A stretch of DNA of 64,000 nt from Flavobacterium zhairuonense (GCF_004352915.1 NZ_SJSY01000065.1:101414-165413), one strand, 5' to 3'; shown: positions 1-8,631, counted from the first letter of the stretch. Numbers and translations are program-made. Notes: a model not told the origin generated them from the letters alone.

Positions 1-40
1 CACACACATAAATTGCGTGTGATCAAAAAGATTATTTAAA

Positions 41-144
41 CACGAATTACACAAATTATCACAAATAAAATCCTTTTAATCTGTGTATCCCGACATCTAT
101 CGGGAGTGGCTAAAAAAAATTCGTGCAAATTTGTACAATCCGTG
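41..144. repeat. Dispersed imperfect inverted repeat (family F)
   Basis: A left arm reading CACGAATTACACAAATT and a right arm reading AATTCGTGCAAATTTGT can fold back on each other. Related elements lie after the DUF3291 gene and before the third sulfatase. It follows the AraC gene stop and no protein is suggested. Confidence 0.55.
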
Positions 145-145
145 T

Positions 146-991
146 TTATGCACTAACACGAATCGTTTTTCTAAACTCAGAAGGACTATTTCCCTTTTGT
201 TTTTTGAAGAACTTATTAAAGTGGCTTTCATCTGTAAAACCAAATTCATAAGCAATTTCATTGATACGTTTATCACTGAATTGCAAACGATGCTCAATCA
301 GTTTCGTTTTATAATTGCTGATATATTGTTGCATCGTTTCATCAGCATGCTTTTTAAAATAGCGTCCTAAATACGTATTCGAAATTCCGAAATAATCACT
401 AATGGATTCTGCTTTTATTTTCTCTGGATAATAAATATTCGTTTGAATATATTGCAGGATATCCATTGCTTTAGCTTCAGTTCCCACATTTACCTGTTCC
501 GGCAAATATTTAGCAATATTTCTGGCAACTATAATAATAAGTGTATTTACCAATTGCTGAATCAATTCCTGATTGTAAACATCTTTATCCTGATGTTCAC
601 GACAAATCGCTTCCACCATCACTTTCACCAAACATTTATCGGCGTCGTTTTTTAAAATACAGCCCGGTTGATGATTCGCATTCTGCAAAATATATTCTAA
701 ACGCTGAATATTTTCATTTTGCAAACTCGAATTCTTCAAATAAATATCATTAAATCTTAAAAAGAAAAACTTCGTTTTAGTCTCAATCGTAAAATTGTGA
801 CAATCCTCAGGAGTTAACAAAAACATATGTCCGGCATCATATTCAAAAATATTTTTGTTGATGCATTGTGTTCCTGTTCCATTTAAAATATAAACCAGTT
901 CAAAGAAATTATGACGATCTCCAACATCTGGATATTCATCTAATGTTTCAAAAGAAACGGTAAACGGTTCGTATAAATTTTCTTTTTTCAT
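146..991 (-). CDS. AraC family transcriptional regulator
   Basis: This is a DNA-binding regulator of the AraC/XylS family. An N-terminal cupin-like sensor half (roughly residues 10-150, with the HNFFELVYILNG strand pattern) is followed by a C-terminal double helix-turn-helix ending in the family signature AYEFGFTDESHFNKFFKK. I chose the ATG that begins MKKENLYEPF because it is preceded by an AGGAG-like site and lies downstream of a good promoter; the longer frame would start upstream of that promoter. It is divergent from an aldo/keto reductase gene, so control of that neighbour is a reasonable inference. The effector is unknown. Confidence 0.85.
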   Translation of the reverse strand: MKKENLYEPFTVSFETLDEYPDVGDRHNFFELVYILNGTGTQCINKNIFEYDAGHMFLLTPEDCHNFTIETKTKFFFLRFNDIYLKNSSLQNENIQRLEYILQNANHQPGCILKNDADKCLVKVMVEAICREHQDKDVYNQELIQQLVNTLIIIVARNIAKYLPEQVNVGTEAKAMDILQYIQTNIYYPEKIKAESISDYFGISNTYLGRYFKKHADETMQQYISNYKTKLIEHRLQFSDKRINEIAYEFGFTDESHFNKFFKKQKGNSPSEFRKTIRVSA

Positions 992-1014
992 GACTCCTAA
1001 ATTATTTGAAGTTG

Positions 1015-1046
1015 CAAATTTACATAAAAAAGACAAATATATACAA
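1015..1046 (-). promoter_or_regulatory. Promoter of the AraC regulator gene
   Basis: On the minus strand TTG is followed after 21 bases by TAAATTTG, matching the flavobacterial consensus TTG-N17..23-TAnnTTTG. It sits 24 bases before the chosen ATG and supports that start. Confidence 0.6.
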
Positions 1047-1068
1047 GTTTACACTCTTAAAAATGGTA

Positions 1069-1076
1069 TAATTTTG
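1069..1076 (+). promoter_or_regulatory. -7 element of the aldo/keto reductase promoter
   Basis: TAATTTTG matches TAnnTTTG and lies 34 bases before the ATG. I see no clear -33 TTG at the usual distance, which would fit an activator-dependent promoter controlled by the divergent AraC protein. Confidence 0.45.
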
Positions 1077-1110
1077 CCAAGTAAAATTTAAGCTTTAAAA
1101 ATACAACATT

Positions 1111-2097
1111 ATGGAATATAGAAAATTAGGCAATTCAGAACTTCAATTATCAGCTATAACTTATGGTGCTTTTGCTATTGGAGGAAATATGTGGGGCGGC
1201 AATGAAAAAGCAGATTCAATCGCTTCAGTTCACGCATCAATTGACCACGGTGTTACTACAATCGATACCGCTCCTTTTTATGGTTTCGGTCTAAGCGAAG
1301 AAATGATTGGTGAAGCAATTAAGGGCCAAGATCGTTCAAAAATTCAATTACTTACTAAATTTGGTTTGGTTTGGGATGGCAGCAACAACGGAAAAGGCGA
1401 TTTCTTTTTCGACGCTGACGACAATGGGAAAAAAGTTCCGATTTACAAATATTCATCAAAAGCAAACGTAATTAAAGAAGTTGAAGAAAGCTTAAAACGC
1501 CTTCAAACCGATTATATCGATTTATTGCAAATTCACTGGCCAGACAGCACAACACCAATTTCTGAAACTATGGAAGCTGTTGAAACTTTAATCCAACAAG
1601 GAAAAATTAGAGCTTTTGGAGTTAGCAATTACAGCATTCCTCAAATTCAGGAAGCGCAAAAAACAGTTCAAATCGCTTCAAATCAGGTTGCGTACAGTAT
1701 GTTGAACCGTAAAATTGAAGAAGAACTAATTCCTTTCACTGTTACAGAAAACATCGGAATTATTGCTTACAGTCCGATGGAAAGAGGTTTGTTAACCGGA
1801 AAATATTTTACAGACAGTAAACTAAAAGAAAACGATCACAGAAATGGTTATTTCGGGCAATTTGATCTTCAAAGAGTAAAAACTTTGATCGAAGAATTAA
1901 GTTCTTTAGCAAACGCAAAACACATTTCGATTTCGCAATTAGTGCTTCGCTGGACAACATTACAAAAAGGAATTTCAATAGTTTTAGCAGGCGCAAGAAA
2001 TGCAGAACAAGCTATTTTAAACGCTAAAGCAATGGATTTTGATTTATCAGCTTCAGAATTGGAATTTATCAATCAAGCAATTTCAAAAATAAAATAA
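1111..2097 (+). CDS. Aldo/keto reductase
   Basis: An NAD(P)H-dependent oxidoreductase of the aldo/keto reductase superfamily with a TIM-barrel fold, acting on aldehydes or ketones in the cytoplasm. The catalytic tetrad is visible: Asp52 and Tyr57 in IDTAPFYG, Lys83 in LLTKFG, and His142 in LLQIHWPD. The length (328 residues) is normal for the family. The C-terminal VLAGARNAEQ segment fits the cofactor phosphate loop. It is monocistronic and divergent from the AraC regulator. The substrate cannot be told from sequence. Confidence 0.9.
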   Translation: MEYRKLGNSELQLSAITYGAFAIGGNMWGGNEKADSIASVHASIDHGVTTIDTAPFYGFGLSEEMIGEAIKGQDRSKIQLLTKFGLVWDGSNNGKGDFFFDADDNGKKVPIYKYSSKANVIKEVEESLKRLQTDYIDLLQIHWPDSTTPISETMEAVETLIQQGKIRAFGVSNYSIPQIQEAQKTVQIASNQVAYSMLNRKIEEELIPFTVTENIGIIAYSPMERGLLTGKYFTDSKLKENDHRNGYFGQFDLQRVKTLIEELSSLANAKHISISQLVLRWTTLQKGISIVLAGARNAEQAILNAKAMDFDLSASELEFINQAISKIK

Positions 2098-2106
2098 TAC
2101 TTCTTA

Positions 2107-2361
2107 ACACATAGAAACATAGTCTTTAGTTGTGATCAAAGGCGTTTCACTCGCATTAATAAAACATAGCCAACATAATTTGTCATTTCGACTGAAAGGA
2201 GAAATCACACTAGAAACTCCACAATGCATATCGCCAATCTTTGTCGAATCCCGAGTGTGATTTCTCGTTCCTCGAAATGACAAACATGAGAACTATGTGC
2301 TAGAAACTAGTTTCTTTCAATTCCCTTTTCAAGAAAGAAAATTCTATGTTTCTATGTGTTT
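2107..2361. repeat. Dispersed inverted repeat (family B) enclosing a family A element
   Basis: ACACATAGAAACATAG at the left end pairs with CTATGTTTCTATGTGT at the right end. The same arms recur after nirB, after narK and after mobA. A family A palindrome is nested inside. It fills most of the gap between the aldo/keto reductase and the mdaB-like gene, where I see no gene. Confidence 0.7.
2181..2282. repeat. Family A palindromic repeat, copy 1
   Basis: The element begins TGTCATTTCGACTGAAAGGA, continues GAAATCACAC, and ends with the complementary GTGTGATTTCTCGTTCC and GAAATGACA. Six copies of about 90-105 bp occur in this window, all intergenic. Confidence 0.75.
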
Positions 2362-2396
2362 AAAAAATCTCAAAAAACAATTAAATGATTAGAATT

Positions 2397-2520
2397 TGGG
2401 CGTGTTTCGTCGCGGCGAACCGGGCTATCCGCTAAATTCCCGATTAACAAAAACTACGGCTAAATAGCCTTGTTTTTCTAAATCGGGAGATACCGCCTCT
2501 ATCCCTCACACATCCGTTTT
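2397..2520. repeat. Family E dispersed repeat, copy 1
   Basis: The core has CCCGATT plus AAAAAC on the left and GTTTTT plus AATCGGG on the right. A second copy lies before the histone H1-like gene, and both end in GTTTTCAAAAGAA. Confidence 0.65.
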
Positions 2521-2540
2521 CAAAAGAAAAAATAATTAAA

Positions 2541-3146
2541 ATGAAAAAAATATTTATAATTAACGGCGGGCAAAAATTTGCTCATTCAGGTGGAAAATTC
2601 AATCAAACCGTTCAGGACTGGACGGTTGAATTTCTTTCAAAAAATACAAATTACGAAATCAAAACAACGCATATCGAAAACAAAATCGATCTTCAGGAAG
2701 AAGTTGAAAAATTCGTTTGGGCAGATTTAATCATTTACCATACACCAGTTTGGTGGTTTCAGTTGCCAAACCTTTTTAAAAAATACATTGACGATGTTTT
2801 TACGCAAGGACACAACAACGGAATCTACAAAAGCGATGGAAGAAGCCGAGTAAATCCAGATATCAACTACGGAACTGGCGGACTTTTACACGGTAGAAAA
2901 TATATGCTTACAACAAGCTGGAACGCACCCGCAACCGCTTTTACGCTTCCAGGAGAATTCTTCGAAGAAACTTCTGTTGATGATGGCGCAATGTTCGGTT
3001 TCCATAAAATGAACAAATTCACAGGAATGGAAAAACTAGACGGATTTCATTTTCATGATGTCGAAAAAGGCGCAACACCAGAAAATATTATTACCTTTAA
3101 AGAACAGTATACCAAACATTTAGAAGAAACCTTTAAAACTTTATAA
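2541..3146 (+). CDS. mdaB: MdaB-like NAD(P)H:quinone oxidoreductase
   Basis: A flavodoxin-fold FAD enzyme that reduces quinones by two electrons, avoiding semiquinone radicals. It keeps the MdaB landmarks: an N-terminal IINGGQKFAHSGG phosphate/flavin loop, WADLIIYHTPVWWF, KKYIDDVF, SDGRSR, GTGGLLHGRKYMLTTSWNAP and the late FHKMNKFTGME segment. Its 201 residues match the family. Only two bases separate it from a YgiN-like monooxygenase gene, reproducing the pairing of MdaB and YgiN known from Escherichia coli, where they form a quinone redox cycle. It probably leads a four-gene operon. Confidence 0.88.
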   Translation: MKKIFIINGGQKFAHSGGKFNQTVQDWTVEFLSKNTNYEIKTTHIENKIDLQEEVEKFVWADLIIYHTPVWWFQLPNLFKKYIDDVFTQGHNNGIYKSDGRSRVNPDINYGTGGLLHGRKYMLTTSWNAPATAFTLPGEFFEETSVDDGAMFGFHKMNKFTGMEKLDGFHFHDVEKGATPENIITFKEQYTKHLEETFKTL

Positions 3147-3148
3147 TC

Positions 3149-3427
3149 ATGATATCTATCACTGCCATCATTAAAAGTAAAAAAGAGAACATTCAACAAC
3201 TTCAAAGTTTATTGAATAATCTGGTAACCGAAACAAGAAAAGAAGCTGCTTGTATACGCTATGATCTTCATCATTCTGAAAACGTTTTTATAATCTGGGA
3301 AGAATGGAAAGATCAACCCGGTTTAGACCTTCATAACAATCAATCACATTTACAAGATTTTATCAGCAAAAGTGAAAATCTTATTTCAGCACCAATTCAG
3401 GTCTACAAAACAGCACAAATTTTATAA
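3149..3427 (+). CDS. YgiN-like quinol monooxygenase (ABM domain)
   Basis: A small antibiotic-biosynthesis-monooxygenase (ABM) fold protein of 92 residues, a dimeric ferredoxin-like alpha+beta barrel without a prosthetic group. Visible features are the ITAIIKSKKENI first strand, the ETRKEAACIRYDLHHS centre and the FIIWEEWKDQPGLDLH strand typical of ABM proteins. Family members oxidise quinols or degrade aromatic electrophiles. The MdaB-like gene directly upstream supports a quinone-cycling role. YgiN-like identity is inferred from fold pattern plus context. Confidence 0.78.
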   Translation: MISITAIIKSKKENIQQLQSLLNNLVTETRKEAACIRYDLHHSENVFIIWEEWKDQPGLDLHNNQSHLQDFISKSENLISAPIQVYKTAQIL

Positions 3428-3435
3428 TTAATCAA

Positions 3436-4413
3436 ATGAAAGCATTATTTACAAATACATACGAATCAGATTTTGTAACGGCAGAAACTGAAAAACCATC
3501 TCCTAAAAAAGGAGAAATCTTGGTTAAAATACATGCAAGCGGCGTTAACCCAATTGATAACAAAATCCGACTTGGACTTTCGCCTTATGCATCACCAGTT
3601 CTACCAGCAATATTAGGCACTGATCTTGCCGGTATAATCGAAGAAATTGGCGAAGGCGTTACTGATTTTAAAGTTGGTGACGAAGTGTACGGACTTGCCG
3701 GAGGTGTTTTAGGTCTTCAGGGAACTTTAGCAGAATATACCGCTGTCGATGCAGATTTACTCGCCATAAAACCAAAAAACTTAACCATGAAGGAAGCAGC
3801 GGGAGTTCCGTTGGTATTGCTTACTGCCTGGGAGGGTTTAATTGACAGAGCAAAAGTTCAAAAAGGAGACAAAGTTTTGGTTCATGCAGGCGCAGGCGGC
3901 GTTGGGCACATGGTAGTGCAACTTGCCAAAATTTTTGGTGCCGATGTATACGCAACAGTTTCCTCTCAAAAAGCAGAAATTGTAAAATCGTATGATGCAA
4001 CTCCAATTGATAAAAACACAACAGTTGATGATTATGTTAATCAATACACAAGCGGAAAAGGATTTGATATTATTTACGATACTATTGGCGGTCAAGCATT
4101 CGATAATTCTTTAAAAGCCATTCGCCATTACGGACAAATCAGCAGTTGTTATGCTTTTGGAACTCATACTTTAGCAACAAGTTCGCTTCGTAATGCGAGT
4201 ATTCATGGTGTTTTTGTTTTACGCCCAATGATTGGCAACGAAGGAAGAAAACATCATGGTGATATTTTAAAAGAAACAACAAAATTTATTGAAGAAGGAA
4301 AGCTAAAACCATTAATTGACCCTAGAACATTTACTTTAAACAATGCTATGGAAGCCCATAAAGCAGTAAGTGATGGTTCAGCAATTGGAAAAATTGTAGT
4401 CGATATTATTTAA
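3436..4413 (+). CDS. NADP-dependent MDR oxidoreductase (quinone reductase-like)
   Basis: A medium-chain dehydrogenase/reductase of 325 residues. The N-terminal GroES-like domain has HASGVNPIDNKIR and LGTDLAGIIEEIG. The Rossmann domain has VLVHAGAGGVGHMVVQLAK at about residues 147-165. The catalytic zinc GHE motif of alcohol dehydrogenases is absent, which places it with zinc-independent quinone oxidoreductases and enone reductases. It is eight bases downstream of the YgiN-like gene, so likely cotranscribed in a set handling quinones or electrophiles. Confidence 0.85.
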   Translation: MKALFTNTYESDFVTAETEKPSPKKGEILVKIHASGVNPIDNKIRLGLSPYASPVLPAILGTDLAGIIEEIGEGVTDFKVGDEVYGLAGGVLGLQGTLAEYTAVDADLLAIKPKNLTMKEAAGVPLVLLTAWEGLIDRAKVQKGDKVLVHAGAGGVGHMVVQLAKIFGADVYATVSSQKAEIVKSYDATPIDKNTTVDDYVNQYTSGKGFDIIYDTIGGQAFDNSLKAIRHYGQISSCYAFGTHTLATSSLRNASIHGVFVLRPMIGNEGRKHHGDILKETTKFIEEGKLKPLIDPRTFTLNNAMEAHKAVSDGSAIGKIVVDII

Positions 4414-4469
4414 TTTTTTGAATATACAATCTAAAAAAGGTAAATTGCTGTCTCTTTAATAGTCTAAAT

Positions 4470-4931
4470 ATGAGCAGTTATCATCTAGCAGAAATTAATA
4501 TCGCCAAAATGAAAGGCGTCGACATTAACGACCCAATCATGAAAGAATTTGTAGACAATTTAGATTTAGTAAATACTTTAGCTGAAAACAGTGACGGTTT
4601 TGTCTGGCGTTTAAAAGACGATAGCTACAACGCCACAAACTTAAACCCATACAATGACGAGCAGATTATTGTAAATGTTTCGGTTTGGGAAAATATTGAA
4701 ACTCTCGAACATTATATGTACAAAACGTTTCACAGCGAATTTTTAAGACGCCGAAAAGAGTGGTTTCAGAAATTCGGAAAAGCCCACACAGCAATGTGGT
4801 GGATTCCAAAAGGACATATTCCAACGCTTGATGAAGCTGTTGAAAAATTAGATTATCTTCAGCAAAATGGACCATCAGAATTAGTTTTTGACTTAAGAAC
4901 TAAATTCCCGGCTCCTAAACAAATCGCATAA
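4470..4931 (+). CDS. DUF3291 domain protein
   Basis: A 153-residue protein with the layout of the DUF3291 family: N-terminal YHLAEINIAKMKG, central NSDGFVWRLKDD, the VNVSVWENIETLEHYMYKTFHSEFLRRRKEWF block and AMWWIPKGHIPTLDEA. The fold is expected to be a dimeric alpha/beta barrel related to ABM proteins. Function is unknown. It ends the likely operon of quinone-related oxidoreductases, 56 bases after the MDR gene, which hints at a role in electrophile or heme-like small-molecule handling, but that is inference. Confidence 0.75.
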   Translation: MSSYHLAEINIAKMKGVDINDPIMKEFVDNLDLVNTLAENSDGFVWRLKDDSYNATNLNPYNDEQIIVNVSVWENIETLEHYMYKTFHSEFLRRRKEWFQKFGKAHTAMWWIPKGHIPTLDEAVEKLDYLQQNGPSELVFDLRTKFPAPKQIA

Positions 4932-4967
4932 TTATTTGTTTGCCACGACCCGAGCGATAGCGAACTG

Positions 4968-5045
4968 GCGAAGCAATTACACTAATTTTCACAAATTTTT
5001 ATACGCTGATAAAAAATTAATTCGTGTAAATTAGTGTAATTCGTT
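4968..5045. repeat. Family F dispersed inverted repeat
   Basis: AATTACACTAATTTTCACAAATT on the left, shown here split as AATTACACTAATTTT and CACAAATT, is complementary to AATTCGTGTAAATTAGTGTAATT on the right. It lies between two convergent genes and may end both transcripts. Confidence 0.55.
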
Positions 5046-5058
5046 GCTATAAAAAAAC

Positions 5059-5766
5059 TTATTTAATTCCTCCAAAAGCGCCAAAACACATATTTTTATG
5101 CAAAATTTCGACTTTTGAGAAACCAACTTTTTTCATCAAATCCAATTGATAATTCATCGATCTTGGAGAATCTTCTTTTTCGATATAATCCAAAACTTTC
5201 TGACGGTACTCCGCCCCTCCTATTCCTTCCAAATACTCGCCATAACGCTGCCAAGTATATTCGTTCAATAATTCTGTGTCCTGCGTTATTAAATCAGAAA
5301 TCATCAAACAGCCACCAGGCTTCAACAATTTAAATAATTTTGTAAAAGTCGTTTCCCAATCGTTATCATCACGCAAATGATGCAAAACTGCACCTGCCAA
5401 AATAATATCAAAACTACTTTCTTCTAAATCTATTTCTCGAATATCACCTTGTTTGATTTCAACTTTTCCGTTTGTTTCCGCTGAAACTCTTTCAAAAGCA
5501 CGATTCAACATTGGCAAACTCAAATCGACCAAAGTGCAATTCAAGTTTGGCACTTTAGATAGCATTTTTAAAGTATAATTACCAGCTCCGCAACCCACAT
5601 CCAAAATAGTTGCAGCATTTGGAACAATGCGTTTTGAAGCTTCCGTTATTAATTCTAAAGAAATAGTAGCGTCAATTGTTGCTACTTGTCCTGTCTCTAA
5701 ATTTGAAAATCGTTCGACATCATTGTCAAATCGTTCTTTGATTTCTTCAATAGTTGATTTTTTCAT
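5059..5766 (-). CDS. Class I SAM-dependent methyltransferase
   Basis: A cytoplasmic methyltransferase of about 235 residues with the seven-strand Rossmann fold. Motif I is ATILDVGCGAGNYTL, the acidic ribose-binding end of strand 2 is LNCTLVDLS, the QGDIREIDL segment contacts adenine, and DIILAGAVLHHLRD is the post-motif. A longer frame starts at TTG; the ATG at MKKSTIEEIKERF is preferred. It is divergent from a LysR gene, a pairing that suggests regulation by it. Substrate unknown. Confidence 0.8.
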   Translation of the reverse strand: MKKSTIEEIKERFDNDVERFSNLETGQVATIDATISLELITEASKRIVPNAATILDVGCGAGNYTLKMLSKVPNLNCTLVDLSLPMLNRAFERVSAETNGKVEIKQGDIREIDLEESSFDIILAGAVLHHLRDDNDWETTFTKLFKLLKPGGCLMISDLITQDTELLNEYTWQRYGEYLEGIGGAEYRQKVLDYIEKEDSPRSMNYQLDLMKKVGFSKVEILHKNMCFGAFGGIK

Positions 5767-6009
5767 GGTCTTTGTTTTTTTTAATCTCTCGCAGATCAAG
5801 CAGATTGAGCTAATCTTTTTGCTATTATATGATTGGGATATTATTATGATTAAGATGATCTATCTAAATTAATAATCTGCTCTATCTGCTAGAGACTTAT
5901 TTTCTTTTAAAATTTATAAGCTTTTTGTTAAGAGTTATTCGTTACAGCTTTCACTTTTAACGTTTCACATCTAACATTTAACTTAAAACCAAAACTACCT
6001 CTTTCATAA

Positions 6010-6057
6010 ATACTTTAAAAATACTATTTTTATCAATTAACAATACTTTAAAAGTAT
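6010..6057. promoter_or_regulatory. Palindromic operator candidate upstream of lysR-type gene
   Basis: ATACTTTAAAAGTAT is a perfect 15-bp palindrome ending two bases before the LysR start codon, and ATACTTTAAAAATACT, a near copy, lies 33 bases upstream. Repeated A/T dyads of this kind fit LysR-type operator sites, so autoregulation is likely. The rest of this divergent spacer is AT-rich without other clear features. Confidence 0.5.
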
Positions 6058-6058
6058 A

Positions 6059-6946
6059 ATGGAATTACGTCATCTAAAATATTTTTTGGCTGTAGCCGAA
6101 GAACTGAACTTTACAAAAGCTTCTGAAAAACTCTTTATTTCTCAACCTCCATTAAGCCGGCAAATTGCAGAACTGGAAGAAGAACTTCAAGCAAAACTTT
6201 TTATCAGAAATAATAAAAAAGTAGAACTAACTGAAGCAGGTAAATATTTTAAAGAAGAAGTTACAGCGATTTTTCAGAATCTAGAACGCATTTCTGTGAA
6301 AACAAAAAAGATTGCAGAAAATGTCTCTGGAGAATTTAGGATCGCTTATATCAGTTCGATATATTCTGCTGTGATTTCAGATTTAATCAAACATCTAAAG
6401 GCACTATTTCCGTATGTAAATTTCAAACTTTTTGAAATTTCAACAACCAAACAAATTGATGCTTTAGAGCAAGGAAAAATCGAAATGGGAATTATTCGAT
6501 CGCCTATTCATTCACCCAAAATAAAATCGCATTTATGGTTTAAAGATGGTTTTTCATTGGTTTACAATAAAAAATTCATTCAGATTAAAACTGAAAATGA
6601 AATTATAAAACTGAAAGACGAAACGTTTGTATTCTTCAATAAAGATTACGCACCGCATTATCATGAAGTTTTATTGGAATTGTGTGCCTTTTATAATTTT
6701 ACACCACAGATCGTACACGAAGCAAATAACATCAACTCAATTGTGCAATTAGTCAAAAACGGATTGGGAATTTCGATTGTTCCTTCAAACATTGCGAAAA
6801 ATAATCAAGATTCTGAAATTGGTTTTATTGAATTGAAAAAGGTTAATCTATATACAAATGTCTCGTTAATTACATCAAAAGAGGATCATTCTGAGATTAC
6901 TCGATCTGCAGTTGAGTTTTTGTTGAATAAAAATGGTTCACGCTAA
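6059..6946 (+). CDS. LysR family transcriptional regulator
   Basis: A 295-residue LysR regulator. Residues 1-60 hold the winged helix-turn-helix, LRHLKYFLAVAEELNFTKASEKLFISQPPLSRQIAELEEEL, given here only to mark the conserved FTKAS and QPPLSRQI helices. Residues from about 90 form the two-lobed effector domain, with FRIAYISS and the KNGLGISIVPS segment. It is divergent from a methyltransferase. The effector is unknown. Confidence 0.88.
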   Translation: MELRHLKYFLAVAEELNFTKASEKLFISQPPLSRQIAELEEELQAKLFIRNNKKVELTEAGKYFKEEVTAIFQNLERISVKTKKIAENVSGEFRIAYISSIYSAVISDLIKHLKALFPYVNFKLFEISTTKQIDALEQGKIEMGIIRSPIHSPKIKSHLWFKDGFSLVYNKKFIQIKTENEIIKLKDETFVFFNKDYAPHYHEVLLELCAFYNFTPQIVHEANNINSIVQLVKNGLGISIVPSNIAKNNQDSEIGFIELKKVNLYTNVSLITSKEDHSEITRSAVEFLLNKNGSR

Positions 6947-6967
6947 GTTTTGTGGTGAAATTAATCT

Positions 6968-7198
6968 CGCAAAGACGCAGAGGCGCAAAGTTTTTTTTAG
7001 CCACAGATTAAAGGATTAAAAGGATTTATTGAATTGCCTCCAGCTTTAGCTGGAGGTATAAAAGTTGAATTAGAAAAGGCTTTAGCCAAATCCGTAGCTG
7101 TTTGGTTAAAGTCTTTTGAACTTAATTATTGTTCCATCCAGTTAAAGCTGGACGTAACTTATAAATAAAACTTTGCGCCTCTGCGTCTTTGCGAGATT
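6968..7198. repeat. Nested repeats: family C ends around a family D element
   Basis: AAAGACGCAGAGGCGCAAAG pairs with CTTTGCGCCTCTGCGTCTTT at the far end. Inside are CCTCCAGCTTTAGCTGGAGG and a related TCCAGTTAAAGCTGGA, family D, which recurs near the YeiH-type transporter gene. The element occupies most of a gap of about 400 bp in which I see no gene. Confidence 0.7.
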
Positions 7199-7344
7199 AA
7201 ATCATAAAAAAAATTTTGCGTCTTAGCGCCCTCGTGGCCATAACAAAAATTCGTTACAAATTAGTACAGAAATCCACATCATAAAAAGAGAACTTTTAAA
7301 TATCTTAGCAAATTCAAATTCTACAATAAAAATTTCAATATAAA

Positions 7345-8631
7345 ATGGCTGAGCAATCTTCAATTCAGTGTCCAAACTGCGGAACTCCTATCGATGTAAA
7401 TGATGTTTTAAAACATCAGTTGGAAGATAGCATTCGTAAAGAATTCCAGCAAAAAGCTAACATTCAAAACCGTGAATTAGAGCTTAAAAACGAACAATTG
7501 GATAAAGCCAAAGCCGAATTTGAAGCCAAAAAGAAACAAGAAAATGAACTTTTTGCCGAACGTTTAGAGCGTGAGAAAAAAACAGCCGAAAAAGAAATCT
7601 CCGAAAAACTAAAAGCCAAACTTGAAGAAGAAAATAAAGATCGTTTGCTTTTAATGGAGAAAGAACTCTCTGAAAAATCGGAAAAAATCAGAGAATTAAA
7701 TAAAATGGAAGGTGAAATCGCCAAATTACAACGCGAAAAACTGGAAATGAAAGATGCCATTCAAGCTGAAGCCGAAAAGCAATTGAATGCTCAACTGGCT
7801 TTGGAACGTGAAAAAATCAGAAAACAAGAAGACGATAAAAACGAACTGAAATTCAAAGAACTTCAAAAACAGCTTGAAGAACAAAAAAAGCTGACGGAAG
7901 AAATGAAACGCAAGCAGGAACAAGGTTCGATGCAATTGCAAGGCGAAGTAATGGAGTTAGCAATTGAAGAATGGCTTGCCAATAACTTCCCTCTTGACAG
8001 TATTGATGAAATTAAGAAAGGGGCAAACGGCGCTGACTGTCTTCAAGTTGTAAATACAAGAGAACACCAAAATTGCGGTTCTATTTATTACGAAAGTAAA
8101 AGAACAAAAGCTTTCCAACCTTCGTGGATTGAAAAATTTAAAAATGATATTAGAACCAAAAGAGCCAATATTGGAGTTTTGGTTACTGAAGTTATGCCAA
8201 ACGGAATGGACCGAATGGGAATGCGCGACGGAATCTGGATTTGTACCTATGAAGAATTCAAAGGTTTAAGCGCTGTGTTGCGTCAATCTTTAATTCAGAT
8301 CAATCAAGCGGTTCAGGCACAGGAAAACAAAGGCGATAAAATGTCGATGTTATATGATTTCCTTACAAGCAACGAATTCCGTTTGCAGATTGAAGGAATT
8401 GTAGAAGGTTTCACTCAAATGCAAAGCGATCTCGATTCTGAAAAAAGAGCCATGCAAAGAATCTGGAAACAGCGCGAAAAACAAATCGAAAAAGTGGTTC
8501 ACAATACTTTAGGAATGTACGGATCAATTCGTGGTATTGCTGGAAATGCAGTTCAGAGTGTAAAGGCTTTGGAATTGGATTTTATTGAAGGTGATCACGA
8601 AGAGGAAGAAACTAAGGAATTGCTTGAGTAA
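7345..8631 (+). CDS. DUF2130 domain protein with coiled coil
   Basis: A 428-residue cytoplasmic protein. An N-terminal CPNCGTPI knuckle at residues 9-12 suggests a small metal site. A long charged coiled coil rich in E, K and Q spans about residues 30-205. The C-terminal half (VMELAIEEWLANNFPLDSIDEIKKG, marked by ADCLQVV, YYESKRTKAF and NIGVLVTEVMP) is the DUF2130 domain, which has a restriction-endonuclease-like alpha/beta pattern. Function is not established; I only infer a nucleic-acid-related role. It stands alone between repeat elements. Confidence 0.8.
   Translation: MAEQSSIQCPNCGTPIDVNDVLKHQLEDSIRKEFQQKANIQNRELELKNEQLDKAKAEFEAKKKQENELFAERLEREKKTAEKEISEKLKAKLEEENKDRLLLMEKELSEKSEKIRELNKMEGEIAKLQREKLEMKDAIQAEAEKQLNAQLALEREKIRKQEDDKNELKFKELQKQLEEQKKLTEEMKRKQEQGSMQLQGEVMELAIEEWLANNFPLDSIDEIKKGANGADCLQVVNTREHQNCGSIYYESKRTKAFQPSWIEKFKNDIRTKRANIGVLVTEVMPNGMDRMGMRDGIWICTYEEFKGLSAVLRQSLIQINQAVQAQENKGDKMSMLYDFLTSNEFRLQIEGIVEGFTQMQSDLDSEKRAMQRIWKQREKQIEKVVHNTLGMYGSIRGIAGNAVQSVKALELDFIEGDHEEEETKELLE

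Noticed and set aside
992..1036. Longer N-terminus for the AraC regulator
   Set aside because: The extension overlaps the gene's own promoter and is preceded by no ribosome-binding site.
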